Origin: Candidatus Blautia excrementipullorum
Lineage (GTDB): Bacteria > Bacillota > Clostridia > Lachnospirales > Lachnospiraceae
Direction: 5' to 3'
DNA length: 38,988 nucleotides
Assembly (NCBI GenBank): GCA_019118645.1
Contig: DWYN01000084.1
Span: 1 to 38,988 of the forward strand
Part shown: one piece after another, positions 23,290 to 32,029 of the stretch
Numbering within the stretch: the first letter of the stretch is position 1
Layout of the letters: each line of letters starts with the position of its first letter
The notes under the pieces: generated by a model
Seen by the model: the letters and a program-made list of their open reading frames with translations, nothing else
What the model was told of the DNA's origin: nothing
The model's database searches: none
Program-made: the position numbers and the translations under genes

Positions 23290-26200
23290 TTATTCGGTTC
23301 TCAGCGCTTTTACCGGATCACTCTTTGCTGCTTTTTTAGAAGGAATCAGCCCTCCCAGCAACGTCAAGAAGACACTCAGCACAATCAGTATTACCGCATA
23401 TCCAGCCGGAAGCACTGCATTGATATCTGTTCTTCCCGCTATGGAATGAATAATCTGGTTGCCCGGGATCAGAAGGAGCAGCGTAATTCCAATTCCCATG
23501 ACTCCTGCACAGAAACCGATAATAAAGGTTTCCGCATTGAACACCTGAGAAACATTTCTTTTTGATGCGCCGATAGCCCTCAGAATACCGATCTCTTTTT
23601 TTCTCTCAAGGACACTGATATAAGTGATAACTCCGATCATAATGGAAGATACAACCAGAGAAATCGCCACAAAAGCCACAAGCACATAGCTGATTACATT
23701 TATGATATCTGTCACAGAAGACATCAGGGTTCCCACCATATCTGTATAGGTAATTGCCTTCTCCTCCTGGCCGGAGGCTTCCATTCTCTCATTATAGCTG
23801 TCCAGAATATTCAGGATCTGTTCCTTGCTCTCAAAATCTTTTGGGTAGATGGAGATTCCTCCCGGTTTATTTTTATCTGCGTATCCCAGCTTTCTGAGGT
23901 TATTCTCGTAAGCAGCATCCTCATTGGACATCATGGAAGTCAAAAGTTCTGTCAGCTCATCCTGATCCATATTTACCTGGATGGCATCCATAAAAGCATC
24001 TTCATCTATGCTGACAGCATTTTCCATAGCGGAACCCATCTGTCCAAGAGCCTGCTGAATGGCATTTGCCATGCTTGTACCAATCTGTCCGGCCGCCTGC
24101 TGCATAGCGCTCCCGATTTTTGCTCCAAGCTGGCTCATAGCTTCCTCCATACCGGAATCCATCTGTTTTTCCACTTCTTCCCGGATACCTTCGCCTTCCT
24201 TATCAAGAATCTCGGAAATCTCTCTGGAAGCACTTTCCAGATCTATTGCTCCTGCAATATTATTATAAAGTCTCTGCTGTCCGTCCTCTGATTTCAGATA
24301 GTCCAGGTATGCCTCTCCCACAGCCGCGGCGCCGGGAAGCACATTCTCTGCCGCATATTCCTGATAACCGGCCAGGATTGAAGAAAAAATCTTCTGAACC
24401 TGATCCGGCTGAATCTGGATATCAATACTGTCCCGGATCGCTGCTTCCGCCTGCGCCATCAGATTCTGCTGCACCTCCGGAAGCTGAAGATAAGCAAGAA
24501 TTGTCGCCACACTGGATTCTTCAATATTATTTTCCTTTGCATAATTCTGGTAATCCGTTACCAGCTGTGCGGCAATGCCCCAGAGCCGTTCTGTTGGAAC
24601 TGTGACACTGACTCCGGACGATATAATCTCTCTGATGCCCTCTTCCAGAATCTTCTGCGCCTCTTCTGTATTCAGATACTCCTGAAAGCTCTGAACCGGA
24701 TTTTTTATTTCCAAATCTGAGCCCTCCGGCAGGCTTTCCTGAAATCCCTCGATCATGTCCCGGGTCATTGACTCCATTTCTTCGGCGGAAACTGCCAAAT
24801 CAATTCTCTGGCTGAGATCGCCTATCTCCTGCTGCAGTTCCCCGGCGATTTCCGGCAGCATAGAGGAAAAATCAATATCCATCATACTGCCCAGGTCCAT
24901 CTGGCTTCCGTCCATCTGAAAGATTCCCTCCAGAGAAGAGGTGTCCAGATCTGCACCGGAAATCCCGGACAAGTCAAGAGACGAAAAAGCATCCTCGTCC
25001 ACCTGAAAAGCCTTGGCCATGGCGTCTCCATCCACGCTGAAAAGAGAAGATACATCAAACTCGTTTTCATCCTCTTCTTCTCCAAACTCTTTCCCGCTGA
25101 ACACATTGACATTCTTATTCTGAAGCTGATTTTTTACAATCCGGCTGCCGGCCGCTTCCTCGATTACGTGGCTGGTCAGCTCCGGCGTATAGCCGATTCC
25201 GCTGGTCAGCATAGCAATATCCGTGCCTTCTGCAGGTTTTACAATTCCTACAATCGTGAGATCCTCCCCCGCTTTTACGGTCTTTTCCATATAGTCCTCA
25301 TCGCCGGATTTGTCCGTCCAGACATTGTAGTCTTCATCATATTCATAGAGATCCGCACTGTTGACAAGTTTAAACTGGATTCCCAGAATATCGTCATAGG
25401 AGTAGGCATGGATATCCTGAGGCGTTTCCACATTCTCTTCCTCTGCAAACTGCTCTACCATCTGATCCAGTTCCTCGCCGTCCCGGAGTCCCAGAGTATA
25501 CAGCATCAGATCACTAATATTCCCATTTGATGTAAGAACTAGAACACACTCGTTATATTCCTCCGGCCAGCGGCCCGCCATAACATCATACTGGCCTTTA
25601 TACAAATCTTCGTCTGCAGGCATCTCATAGAACATATCTGTATTCATACTCATAGACATCAGACTATTTGTGCTTTGTCCGGATCCCAGTCCAAGGGCGG
25701 AAAAAGAGCGGTCCGGGTTCACCTGCCGTATGCCGTCCTTTTCCTCCAGAAAGATCTGAGGAGATACATTGTATGTGTACTCTATGGAGTTCACATAATC
25801 ATCCATGCCGCTTTCTCCGCTGTCCAGAAAAGTTTTCAGCGACTCCAGGTCATTGGAATCCATTTTCGAAAACATATTGGTCACCATCTCGTTGACGCCC
25901 ACCTGCCCTTCTCCTGCGGAAGCGGCTCCATTTGCGGCGTCAATCATCATAGACGTGAGATCCACCCCGGTACTGCTGATCTCCAGGGGATATTCAGAAA
26001 GAGTATCTTCCTCCACGGACTGGATATAATCATTGACGCCTGTCGACAGCGAAAGAATCAGGGCAATCCCGATAATACCGATAGAGCCGGCAAAGGAAGT
26101 AAGAATGGTTCTCGCCTTCTTTGTCCTTAAGTTGTGAAAACTCAAGGACAAAGCCGTAAGAAAGGACATGGAAGATTTTCCCATATTTTTATGGCGGGGA

Positions 26201-26901
26201 GGTTCCATTGCCGATTCATCCACCTCATAAGGCATGGAATCAGATCGAATCTTTCCGTCCCGCAGATTTACAATGCGGGTGGCATACTGCTGGGCCAGCT
26301 CCGGATTATGCGTTACCATCACTACCAGACGTTCCTTTGCCACCTCTTTCAGAAGATCCATTACCTGTACACTGGTATCACTGTCCAGAGCGCCGGTCGG
26401 CTCGTCTGCCAGAAGAATTTCCGGATCGTTTACCAGGGCTCTGGCAATGGCCACCCTCTGCATCTGTCCGCCGGACATCTGGTTCGGCTTTTTGTGGATC
26501 TGCTCTCCCAGCCCTACCTGTTCCAGAGCTTTTTTTGCGCGTTCACGGCGCTCACTCTTTGAAATTCCGGATATCGTAAGGGCCAGCTCCACATTTGACA
26601 AAACCGTCTGATGGGGAATCAGATTATAGCTCTGAAAAACAAATCCAATGGTATGGTTTCTGTAGGAATCCCAGTCTTTGTCTTTATATTTTTTGGTGGA
26701 TATCCCATTGATGATCAGATCGCCGCTGTCATACCGGTCGAGACCGCCAATGATATTCAGAAGAGTGGTTTTTCCGGAACCGCTGGGACCAAGAATGGCG
26801 ACAAACTCATTTTCCCGAAGATTCAGACTTACGCCGTCCAGGGCTTTCTGAACGAGATTTCCGGTTTTATACTGTTTATATATCTGTTGAATCTGAAGCA
26901 T
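23290..26901 (-). CDS. ABC ATPase-FtsX permease fusion with large external domain
   Basis: Protein of 1203 residues. Residues 1-230 are a MacB/LolD-type ATPase: Walker A GPSGSGKT 38-45, signature MSGGQMQR near 145, Walker B LLADEPTGALD near 168. One membrane helix follows (about 262-290), then some 780 external residues and a C-terminal three-helix FtsX domain (ISVLERKKEIGILRAIGASK, ending SDPVKALRTE). Type VII ABC proteins do mechanical work on substrates outside the membrane (peptide resistance, toxin or lipoprotein handling). The external part is unusually large and has internal repeats: DxDA(M/F)xxA(F/I)QV near 622 and 963, and three (K/Q)(I/M)G(S/T)xMxxA units near 920-958. AAAGGAAGAG precedes the ATG. 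Substrate unknown. Confidence 0.9.
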   Translation of the reverse strand: MLQIQQIYKQYKTGNLVQKALDGVSLNLRENEFVAILGPSGSGKTTLLNIIGGLDRYDSGDLIINGISTKKYKDKDWDSYRNHTIGFVFQSYNLIPHQTVLSNVELALTISGISKSERRERAKKALEQVGLGEQIHKKPNQMSGGQMQRVAIARALVNDPEILLADEPTGALDSDTSVQVMDLLKEVAKERLVVMVTHNPELAQQYATRIVNLRDGKIRSDSMPYEVDESAMEPPRHKNMGKSSMSFLTALSLSFHNLRTKKARTILTSFAGSIGIIGIALILSLSTGVNDYIQSVEEDTLSEYPLEISSTGVDLTSMMIDAANGAASAGEGQVGVNEMVTNMFSKMDSNDLESLKTFLDSGESGMDDYVNSIEYTYNVSPQIFLEEKDGIRQVNPDRSFSALGLGSGQSTNSLMSMSMNTDMFYEMPADEDLYKGQYDVMAGRWPEEYNECVLVLTSNGNISDLMLYTLGLRDGEELDQMVEQFAEEENVETPQDIHAYSYDDILGIQFKLVNSADLYEYDEDYNVWTDKSGDEDYMEKTVKAGEDLTIVGIVKPAEGTDIAMLTSGIGYTPELTSHVIEEAAGSRIVKNQLQNKNVNVFSGKEFGEEEDENEFDVSSLFSVDGDAMAKAFQVDEDAFSSLDLSGISGADLDTSSLEGIFQMDGSQMDLGSMMDIDFSSMLPEIAGELQQEIGDLSQRIDLAVSAEEMESMTRDMIEGFQESLPEGSDLEIKNPVQSFQEYLNTEEAQKILEEGIREIISSGVSVTVPTERLWGIAAQLVTDYQNYAKENNIEESSVATILAYLQLPEVQQNLMAQAEAAIRDSIDIQIQPDQVQKIFSSILAGYQEYAAENVLPGAAAVGEAYLDYLKSEDGQQRLYNNIAGAIDLESASREISEILDKEGEGIREEVEKQMDSGMEEAMSQLGAKIGSAMQQAAGQIGTSMANAIQQALGQMGSAMENAVSIDEDAFMDAIQVNMDQDELTELLTSMMSNEDAAYENNLRKLGYADKNKPGGISIYPKDFESKEQILNILDSYNERMEASGQEEKAITYTDMVGTLMSSVTDIINVISYVLVAFVAISLVVSSIMIGVITYISVLERKKEIGILRAIGASKRNVSQVFNAETFIIGFCAGVMGIGITLLLLIPGNQIIHSIAGRTDINAVLPAGYAVILIVLSVFLTLLGGLIPSKKAAKSDPVKALRTE

Positions 26902-27062
26902 AAATAATCTCTTCCTTTCTTTCGATTCTTTTCTATAGCCTCTGCGCTCAGAACTGCATACGTTAATTCCTTTTTCATCTTTTTATATCCTCGTTCCGAT
27001 TTTGAGTTCGATTTTATTATTCTATCACATTCATCAGGATTTTTCCATCCTGCATAACAGAA

Positions 27063-27105
27063 CAGACGGAGCCGTCAGCTCCATTCAATGAGCCGGCTCC
27101 GTCTG
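27063..27105 (-). terminator. Hairpin after the CPBP gene
   Basis: CAGACGGAGCCG (27063-27074) pairs perfectly over 12 bp with CGGCTCCGTCTG (27094-27105). It lies 32 bases beyond the CPBP stop. The T-run is weak, but position and stem length suit a terminator. The rest of 26902-27136 shows a possible TATAAA for the ABC gene and nothing else. Confidence 0.6.
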
Positions 27106-27136
27106 CCTTCATTCGTAATCAGAAAAATGTCTTTTC

Positions 27137-28093
27137 TCAGATTTTTCCTATTCCATTCATTGCCGTCAAAACTTCCATAAGGATAAAAAGAATCATCCAT
27201 ACAGTGGTAAAGGCGTAAAAATAATATCTGCCTCCAATTCTGTTTTCTCTTCTCCACCTTCCAATCGCCTCTCTGTTCAGAAAAAGGATCACACAGGCCG
27301 CAGCAAAAAAAGCGGCCGGTATCCCATATTCCAGCACAGATTTTAATGGTTCCGCCGTCACTCCGGCAATTCTTCCCAACAAATCCGAAAATACCAGATT
27401 ATTAAGAAGATGAATCAGTATCGACCATTTTAGGGAGTACTCCACCGCCACATAACCCAAAACAAGCCCGGTTCCCGCGGCAAACAATCCCTGAACAAAA
27501 TTTCCATGCATCAGCCCGAAAAGTACCGCTGATATGACAATCGCAAATTCTTTTCCATAAGGCAGCATTCTTCTCAGAACATATCCCCGGAATACCAGTT
27601 CCTCCGCTGCCGGAGCCGCCAGCGTACTGTAAATAAACATAGACAAAGTGGTATTTACCGAAGATGCACTCTCAACCGATTTGGCAAGAGTGTATCCAAG
27701 GGGATTCAGAAGCAGTTCCGCCAGAGACGCCGCTGCCGCAAATACCGCCTGGCAGGACATAAACACACAGAACACAGCCAGAAAGGCACTCGTTTTCATC
27801 GGTTTCCATGTATGAAACATCTCCTTTATCATACAGTTCTTTCTGTATCGGAGCGCCAGATAGAGCAGTCCTGCCGCCGTACCGGCAAGACTCAGAAGGC
27901 CGGCATTGTCCATGGCATGATTCAGCAGCACCTTTCCGATCTGGTCTGCGCCTTCCACTGCTCCCCGCCCGCCTGTAAGAGCCGTACTTTTACACAAAAC
28001 ATATAAAAATGTGACCCCTGTGAGTATTATCTGATAAATAAAAATGCTTCTCGCAGTTTGGTTTACCTGTTTTTTCAGTTCTTTTTTCATCAT
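27137..28093 (-). CDS. CPBP-family intramembrane metalloprotease
   Basis: Protein of 318 residues with about eight hydrophobic segments. The three CPBP (Abi) motifs are present: EELVFR in APAAEELVFRGYVLRRM, FGLMHGN, and HLLNNLV; Glu and His side chains form the metal site. Family members cleave in the membrane (prenylated-CaaX processing in Rce1, peptide or pheromone handling and bacteriocin immunity in Firmicutes). AGGAG lies 5 bases before ATG 28093 (28090 is an equal alternative); the longer frame to 28306 overlaps the kinase gene and is rejected. A LytTR-type double box and its own -10 precede it, so the adjacent two-component system likely controls it. Confidence 0.88.
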   Translation of the reverse strand: MMKKELKKQVNQTARSIFIYQIILTGVTFLYVLCKSTALTGGRGAVEGADQIGKVLLNHAMDNAGLLSLAGTAAGLLYLALRYRKNCMIKEMFHTWKPMKTSAFLAVFCVFMSCQAVFAAAASLAELLLNPLGYTLAKSVESASSVNTTLSMFIYSTLAAPAAEELVFRGYVLRRMLPYGKEFAIVISAVLFGLMHGNFVQGLFAAGTGLVLGYVAVEYSLKWSILIHLLNNLVFSDLLGRIAGVTAEPLKSVLEYGIPAAFFAAACVILFLNREAIGRWRRENRIGGRYYFYAFTTVWMILFILMEVLTAMNGIGKI

Positions 28094-28126
28094 CCGTTCT
28101 CCTGTTCCGACTGTTTTCTTTATCAC

Positions 28127-28193
28127 ACTATAAACCAAAAAGAAAGAGAGCCTCCGTTTTTTGTTGTAAACGGTGCTCTCTTTGTTGTGAACG
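28127..28193 (-). promoter_or_regulatory. LytTR-type direct repeats and promoter of the CPBP gene
   Basis: On the minus strand GACGTTCACA and ACCGTTTACA lie exactly 21 bp apart, two helical turns, within longer repeats CGTTYACAACAA (28182-28193 and 28161-28172). The published LytTR consensus is [TA][AC][CA]GTTN[AG][TC][TA]; the inner copy matches 10 of 10 and the outer 9 of 10. Downstream, TATAGT (28132-28127) lacks a -35 box at 17 bp (GGAGGC there), as at AgrA- or VirR-dependent promoters. The ATG is 33 bases further. Confidence 0.7.
28135..28183 (-). terminator. Terminator between kinase and CPBP genes
   Basis: AAAGAGAGC pairs with GCTCTCTTT (28143-28151 with 28175-28183) and, inside, CCGTTT with AAACGG (28154-28159 with 28168-28173). 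On the minus strand it is followed by CTTTTTGG. It begins 11 bases after the kinase stop and shares bases with the LytTR boxes, so the protease gene needs its own promoter. Confidence 0.7.
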
Positions 28194-29543
28194 TCATTGC
28201 ACAGGAAAATCCTGTAAGAAAAGAAGGATTTCCAAACTGTAAATCTTCCTTTTGTCTTTCTCCAGTATCTGTCTGTAAATACGCCCTTTATATTTTTCCG
28301 CAGCATATATCATGTTCAGAATTCCAAGCCCATGGTCTTCCTTTTCTTTTTTCGCCGTAGTCCCCGGCGGCAGAATCACTCCGCTGCTGACCGGATTCTG
28401 AAAAGTCAGTGACAAAATTCCTCCCTGCTGCCTGATATAAACCGAAATCCATTTCGGACTTTCTTCCTGGTTCATCAGAGACTCCAGTGCGTTATCCAGG
28501 GCATTGGCAAATATAGTGCAGATGTCAGTCGCGCGAACAGTGAGAGGATCCGGCAGTTTTCCCTCCAGTCTGATTTCAATGTCTCCTGCCCTGGCAATGA
28601 GGTTTTTCTCATTCAATATTGCGTCTGCAATTTCATTTCCTGTACGAAGTTCCCTCCCTGTTTCTCCCAGCTCCTCCTGAAGCTCCTGTATATAAGCCTT
28701 TACTTTTTCCAGGTCGCCCCGGCCAGCCAGCTCTCCAAGGCAGAGAAAATGGTTTTTCATATCGTGACGAAATCTTCGTATATTTTCTTCCCGTTCCTGA
28801 TAAGCGCGAAAATGGTTTAGTTCCGTCTTCAGATAATGCTCCCCAACCGTTGTCATATATTGAAAATAATCCTTTTTATTTTCCTGCTGTATCAAAACAA
28901 TGGCGGATATCTCAAGAAGAATCACTGCAAAGCACCCAAATCCCGCGAAAATTCTGGACGCCTTCTCCTCCATTCCCATTTCCTTCACGGCAATTATCAT
29001 GAAGCCGGCAGCAAGAAGAAATACACCTGAAATATTCAGGAAAAATTCTTCCCACCTTCCAAGCTTCCTGTACGGAGCATCCAGACGGAGCCTATGACGG
29101 ATTTTCTGTCTGTTCCAGTATAAGAGCCCTGCTCCCATCCAGAAAATCACATCCACCGCATAGGTCCAGGAGCTTATCTTCGGATAGTTTCCCGACAATG
29201 TATATGGAATTCCAAAAAGCAGGGCCAGAAAGCCAGTAAGGAATCCCATAGTTGGAATCAGAAGACCGATTCCCGCTATCCTGTGCGCTTTTCTTGTCAG
29301 GAATATATGGATGCAGAAAAAAAGCGTAGGGATAAGAAACGCCGTCCCCTCCGACCCCGGCCCAATACAGACCTGGGTCAGAAAAGATGCCAGGAAAAAA
29401 GCTGCAAGATACCATGCCCTGACGTTTTTGTCTGTAAGAGCCGGCTCCAGATATACAACTCTTTTTATAAACAAAAGCGTCAGGAGAATCTCCGCGGAAG
29501 AAATCACTTGATAAACGCATAATAATAAAATTCTGAAGTTCAT
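28194..29543 (-). CDS. AgrC-like sensor histidine kinase (GHKL, HPK10 type)
   Basis: Protein of 449 residues. The N-terminal half has about six or seven membrane helices, as in AgrC/BlpH peptide sensors. The cytoplasmic half has the HPK10 phospho-acceptor segment RRFRHDMKNHFLCL and an N-box FANALDNALESLMN, then a C-terminal glycine motif (HGLGILNM). GGAGGG lies 4 bases before ATG 29543; the longer frame from 29567 overlaps the regulator. The response regulator stop lies 17 bases upstream, so the two form one operon. No AgrB/AgrD-type pheromone gene is visible nearby, so the signal is unknown. Confidence 0.9.
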   Translation of the reverse strand: MNFRILLLCVYQVISSAEILLTLLFIKRVVYLEPALTDKNVRAWYLAAFFLASFLTQVCIGPGSEGTAFLIPTLFFCIHIFLTRKAHRIAGIGLLIPTMGFLTGFLALLFGIPYTLSGNYPKISSWTYAVDVIFWMGAGLLYWNRQKIRHRLRLDAPYRKLGRWEEFFLNISGVFLLAAGFMIIAVKEMGMEEKASRIFAGFGCFAVILLEISAIVLIQQENKKDYFQYMTTVGEHYLKTELNHFRAYQEREENIRRFRHDMKNHFLCLGELAGRGDLEKVKAYIQELQEELGETGRELRTGNEIADAILNEKNLIARAGDIEIRLEGKLPDPLTVRATDICTIFANALDNALESLMNQEESPKWISVYIRQQGGILSLTFQNPVSSGVILPPGTTAKKEKEDHGLGILNMIYAAEKYKGRIYRQILEKDKRKIYSLEILLFLQDFPVQ

Positions 29544-29560
29544 TTTTCCCTCCGGAATGT

Positions 29561-30262
29561 TCAGCATTCCTGCATGAAACGGGCGGCCGTTTTTTGAAAT
29601 GCGCTCCTGCGGCCTCTTCCTACCGGAATTCTTGTCCCATCTGTCAGAAGCACTTCTCTTCCGTCAAAAGCCCGTACTTTTGACATATTGATGATGTAGC
29701 TTCGGTGAACCTGAAAAAACTGCGGTGAAGGCAGGGCTTTCTCCTGATCCTTCAGTTTTTTCCTGACAAGATAACCGTCTGTTTCTGTCTGAATCCGTAC
29801 ATACACATTCTCACTTTTAAAATAAAGGATCTGATTCAGAGGAACATAGAATTCTCTGCCGTCCAGACTGACCGTCAGCCTCCGCTCCGACATTTTGCGT
29901 CTTTCCGCCGCCTCCAGCGCCTGATGAAGCTTACCTCTGTCCACCGGCTTTTCCAGAAACCGAAAGGCGCCCACTTCATATCCTCTTGTGGCAAATTCTG
30001 TATGACTGGTAAGAAGAATTACCGGAACTGCGATTTTTTCTTTTTCCATCTCCACCGCTGTCTCCAATCCGGAAAGTCCCGGCATCTCGATATCCAGAAA
30101 GACGCAAAGGTACGCGTACGGGTTCTTTTTTACCTCCTGCAGAAGAGCTGCTCCGGTGGAAAATGTCCTGATTTCCACATCCAGGCTCCGAAAATACTGT
30201 TCCAGCTCTTTTTTCATAATTTCCAGGAAAATCGGTTCGTCATCGCATACCGCAATTTTCAA
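29561..30262 (-). CDS. LytTR-family response regulator (AgrA-like)
   Basis: Protein of 233 residues. Receiver domain: acidic pair Asp8/Asp9, phospho-acceptor Asp57 in FLDIEMPG, Lys in LEKPV. LytTR DNA-binding domain from about 130: ILYFKSENVYVRI, FQVHRSYIINMSKVRAF, IPVGRGRR. The start is a TTG at 30262 with GAAGGTG six bases upstream; no in-frame ATG fits better. It is followed by its kinase, and LytTR-consensus boxes lie before the CPBP gene 1.4 kb downstream, the best candidate target. It is separated from pgi by a terminator. Confidence 0.92.
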   Translation of the reverse strand: MKIAVCDDEPIFLEIMKKELEQYFRSLDVEIRTFSTGAALLQEVKKNPYAYLCVFLDIEMPGLSGLETAVEMEKEKIAVPVILLTSHTEFATRGYEVGAFRFLEKPVDRGKLHQALEAAERRKMSERRLTVSLDGREFYVPLNQILYFKSENVYVRIQTETDGYLVRKKLKDQEKALPSPQFFQVHRSYIINMSKVRAFDGREVLLTDGTRIPVGRGRRSAFQKTAARFMQEC

Positions 30263-30299
30263 AACAGCACCTTCTTTCTGTATTCCCCGGACGTATACA

Positions 30300-30336
30300 A
30301 AAGAAAAGCACCGCCGATGGCAAATCCGGCGGTGCT
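30300..30336 (-). terminator. pgi terminator
   Basis: On the minus strand AGCACCGCCG pairs with CGGCGGTGCT over 10 bp, followed by TTTCTTTTG. It lies 20 bases after the pgi stop and upstream of the LytTR regulator gene. Confidence 0.9.
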
Positions 30337-30355
30337 CCGCTTACGTTCCTGTTTG

Positions 30356-31936
30356 TTAAATATTCAGAAGATCGCTGTATACCTTCAGCGCACCGTCTGT
30401 TTCATGAGCGAGAACACGTTTCGCAAGAACTTTTCCAAGCTGAACCCCTTCCTGGTCGAAGCTGTTCAGATTCCACAGGAATCCCTGGAACATTACCTTA
30501 TTCTCAAAATGTGCAAGAAGAGCTCCCAGAGAGCGCGGATTTACCTGCTCGCCGATAATAATGCTGGAAGGACGTCCGCCTTCAAAGTTCTTATTGCGGT
30601 TCTCATCTGCCTTTCCGCAGGCAAAAGCCATAATCTGAGCGGCAACGTTTGCACAGAGCTTCTGCTGGCTTGTACTTTCCTGAATCACAACATCTGTATC
30701 CATCTGATTCTTTTTGAATCCGATAAACTGAAGAGGAATGATGTCAGTTCCCTGATGGAGAAGCTGGTAGAAGGAATGCTGGCCATTTGTTCCCGGTTCA
30801 CCGAAAATCAGAGGTCCTGTCACATAATCCACCGGCTCGCCGAAACGGTTCACTGATTTGCCGTTTGATTCCATATCCAGCTGCTGCAGGTGCGCCGGAA
30901 AACGGCTGAGCGCCTGAGAATACGGAAGAACAGCTGTGCTGGGATACCCCAGAACGTTTCTCTCATACACGCCGATCAGAGCATCCAGCATCGCCGGATT
31001 CTGAAGTACGTCCTCATTCAGCGCTGTTTTGTCTTCCGCAGCCGCGCCTTCCAGGAACTGCGCAAACACTTCCGGCCCAAACGCGAGAGACAGTACGGCT
31101 CCTCCTACAGCTGAAGTAGAGGAATAGCGTCCGCCGATATAGTCATCCATAAAGAAGGCTGCAAGATAATCGTCGCTCTTTGCAAGAGGAGAAGTCTCAC
31201 TGGTAACGGCAATCATATGTTTGGAAGGATCCAGTCCCTCTCTGGAAAGGGCGTCCTTTACAAAAGATTCGTTTGTCAGCGTTTCAAGCGTTGTACCGGA
31301 CTTGGAAACCAGAATAAAAATAGAATGAGCCACATCGATGGTATGAAGCACCGCAGCGGCGTCATCCGGATCTACGTTGCTGATAAATTTTGCCTCCATC
31401 TTAAAAGCATTGTTTTTCTTTGCCCAGTTTTCCAGCGCCAGATACATCGCTCTGGGGCCAAGGTCGCTTCCGCCAATGCCGATCTGAACAACTGTGGTGA
31501 ATTTCTCTCCTGCTCCGTTTGTAATCTCGCCTTTATGTACCTTATCTGCAAATTCAGCGATTTTCTCCTGCTGTTCCACATAAAAAGCACGTTTATCGAC
31601 GCCGTCCGCCTCAACTTTATCTCCAAGCTGTCCCCTGGTCAGATGGTGAAGAACAAGACGTTTTTCTCCTGTATTGATGACTTCTCCATTATAAAGAGCC
31701 GCAAATTTTTCTGTCAGCTGCGCCTCTTCCGCAAGCTTTTTCAGCGCCTCCAGAACTTTGCCGTTTACCTGCTTCGCCGCATAATTATAGGCAAGTCCTT
31801 CCGCCATGGGCACACTGTAATTTTTTACACGCTCCGCTCCTTCTTCCCCGCTCATTACTTCTGCAAGATTTACTTTTTCTGTTTCAAAAAGTTCCTTATA
31901 AGAAGCAAGGGTATCTAAGTTGTTCCAGGTAATCAT
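30356..31936 (-). CDS. pgi: Glucose-6-phosphate isomerase
   Basis: Protein of 526 residues, interconverting glucose 6-phosphate and fructose 6-phosphate in the cytoplasm. Family signatures are visible: VVQIGIGGSDLGPRAMY, phosphate loop VSKSGTTLETLTNE, GGRYSSTSAVGG, and the catalytic region EPGTNGQHSFYQLLHQGTD. AAGGAGG lies 9 bases before ATG 31936; a longer frame to 32080 runs through the promoter and is rejected. It has its own consensus promoter overlapping the end of the upstream kinase gene and its own terminator, so it forms a single-gene unit. Nothing unusual in the protein. Confidence 0.97.
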   Translation of the reverse strand: MITWNNLDTLASYKELFETEKVNLAEVMSGEEGAERVKNYSVPMAEGLAYNYAAKQVNGKVLEALKKLAEEAQLTEKFAALYNGEVINTGEKRLVLHHLTRGQLGDKVEADGVDKRAFYVEQQEKIAEFADKVHKGEITNGAGEKFTTVVQIGIGGSDLGPRAMYLALENWAKKNNAFKMEAKFISNVDPDDAAAVLHTIDVAHSIFILVSKSGTTLETLTNESFVKDALSREGLDPSKHMIAVTSETSPLAKSDDYLAAFFMDDYIGGRYSSTSAVGGAVLSLAFGPEVFAQFLEGAAAEDKTALNEDVLQNPAMLDALIGVYERNVLGYPSTAVLPYSQALSRFPAHLQQLDMESNGKSVNRFGEPVDYVTGPLIFGEPGTNGQHSFYQLLHQGTDIIPLQFIGFKKNQMDTDVVIQESTSQQKLCANVAAQIMAFACGKADENRNKNFEGGRPSSIIIGEQVNPRSLGALLAHFENKVMFQGFLWNLNSFDQEGVQLGKVLAKRVLAHETDGALKVYSDLLNI

Positions 31937-32000
31937 GATTGGATTCCTCCTTAAATTTAATAGGTTCCTAGCACTGCCGGATTTTCCTTTTATAAATCTG

Positions 32001-32029
32001 ATTATAATATTAAATCCGGGGAATTTCAA
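32001..32029 (-). promoter_or_regulatory. pgi promoter
   Basis: On the minus strand TTGAAA (32029-32024), 17 bp, TATAAT (32006-32001). The -35 lies inside the last codons of the kinase gene. An inverted repeat CCGGATTT/AAATCCGG flanks the start-site region. Confidence 0.8.

Noticed and set aside
26902-27000. Small frame MKKELTYAVLSAEAIEK running into the ABC-FtsX gene start
   Set aside because: No ribosome site and it overlaps the ABC start out of frame; probably leader sequence.
27000-30355. AgrD-like or double-glycine pheromone gene near the AgrC/AgrA-like pair
   Set aside because: Gaps between these genes are short and filled by hairpins and promoters; no small frame with a ribosome site and Cys or GG pattern was found.
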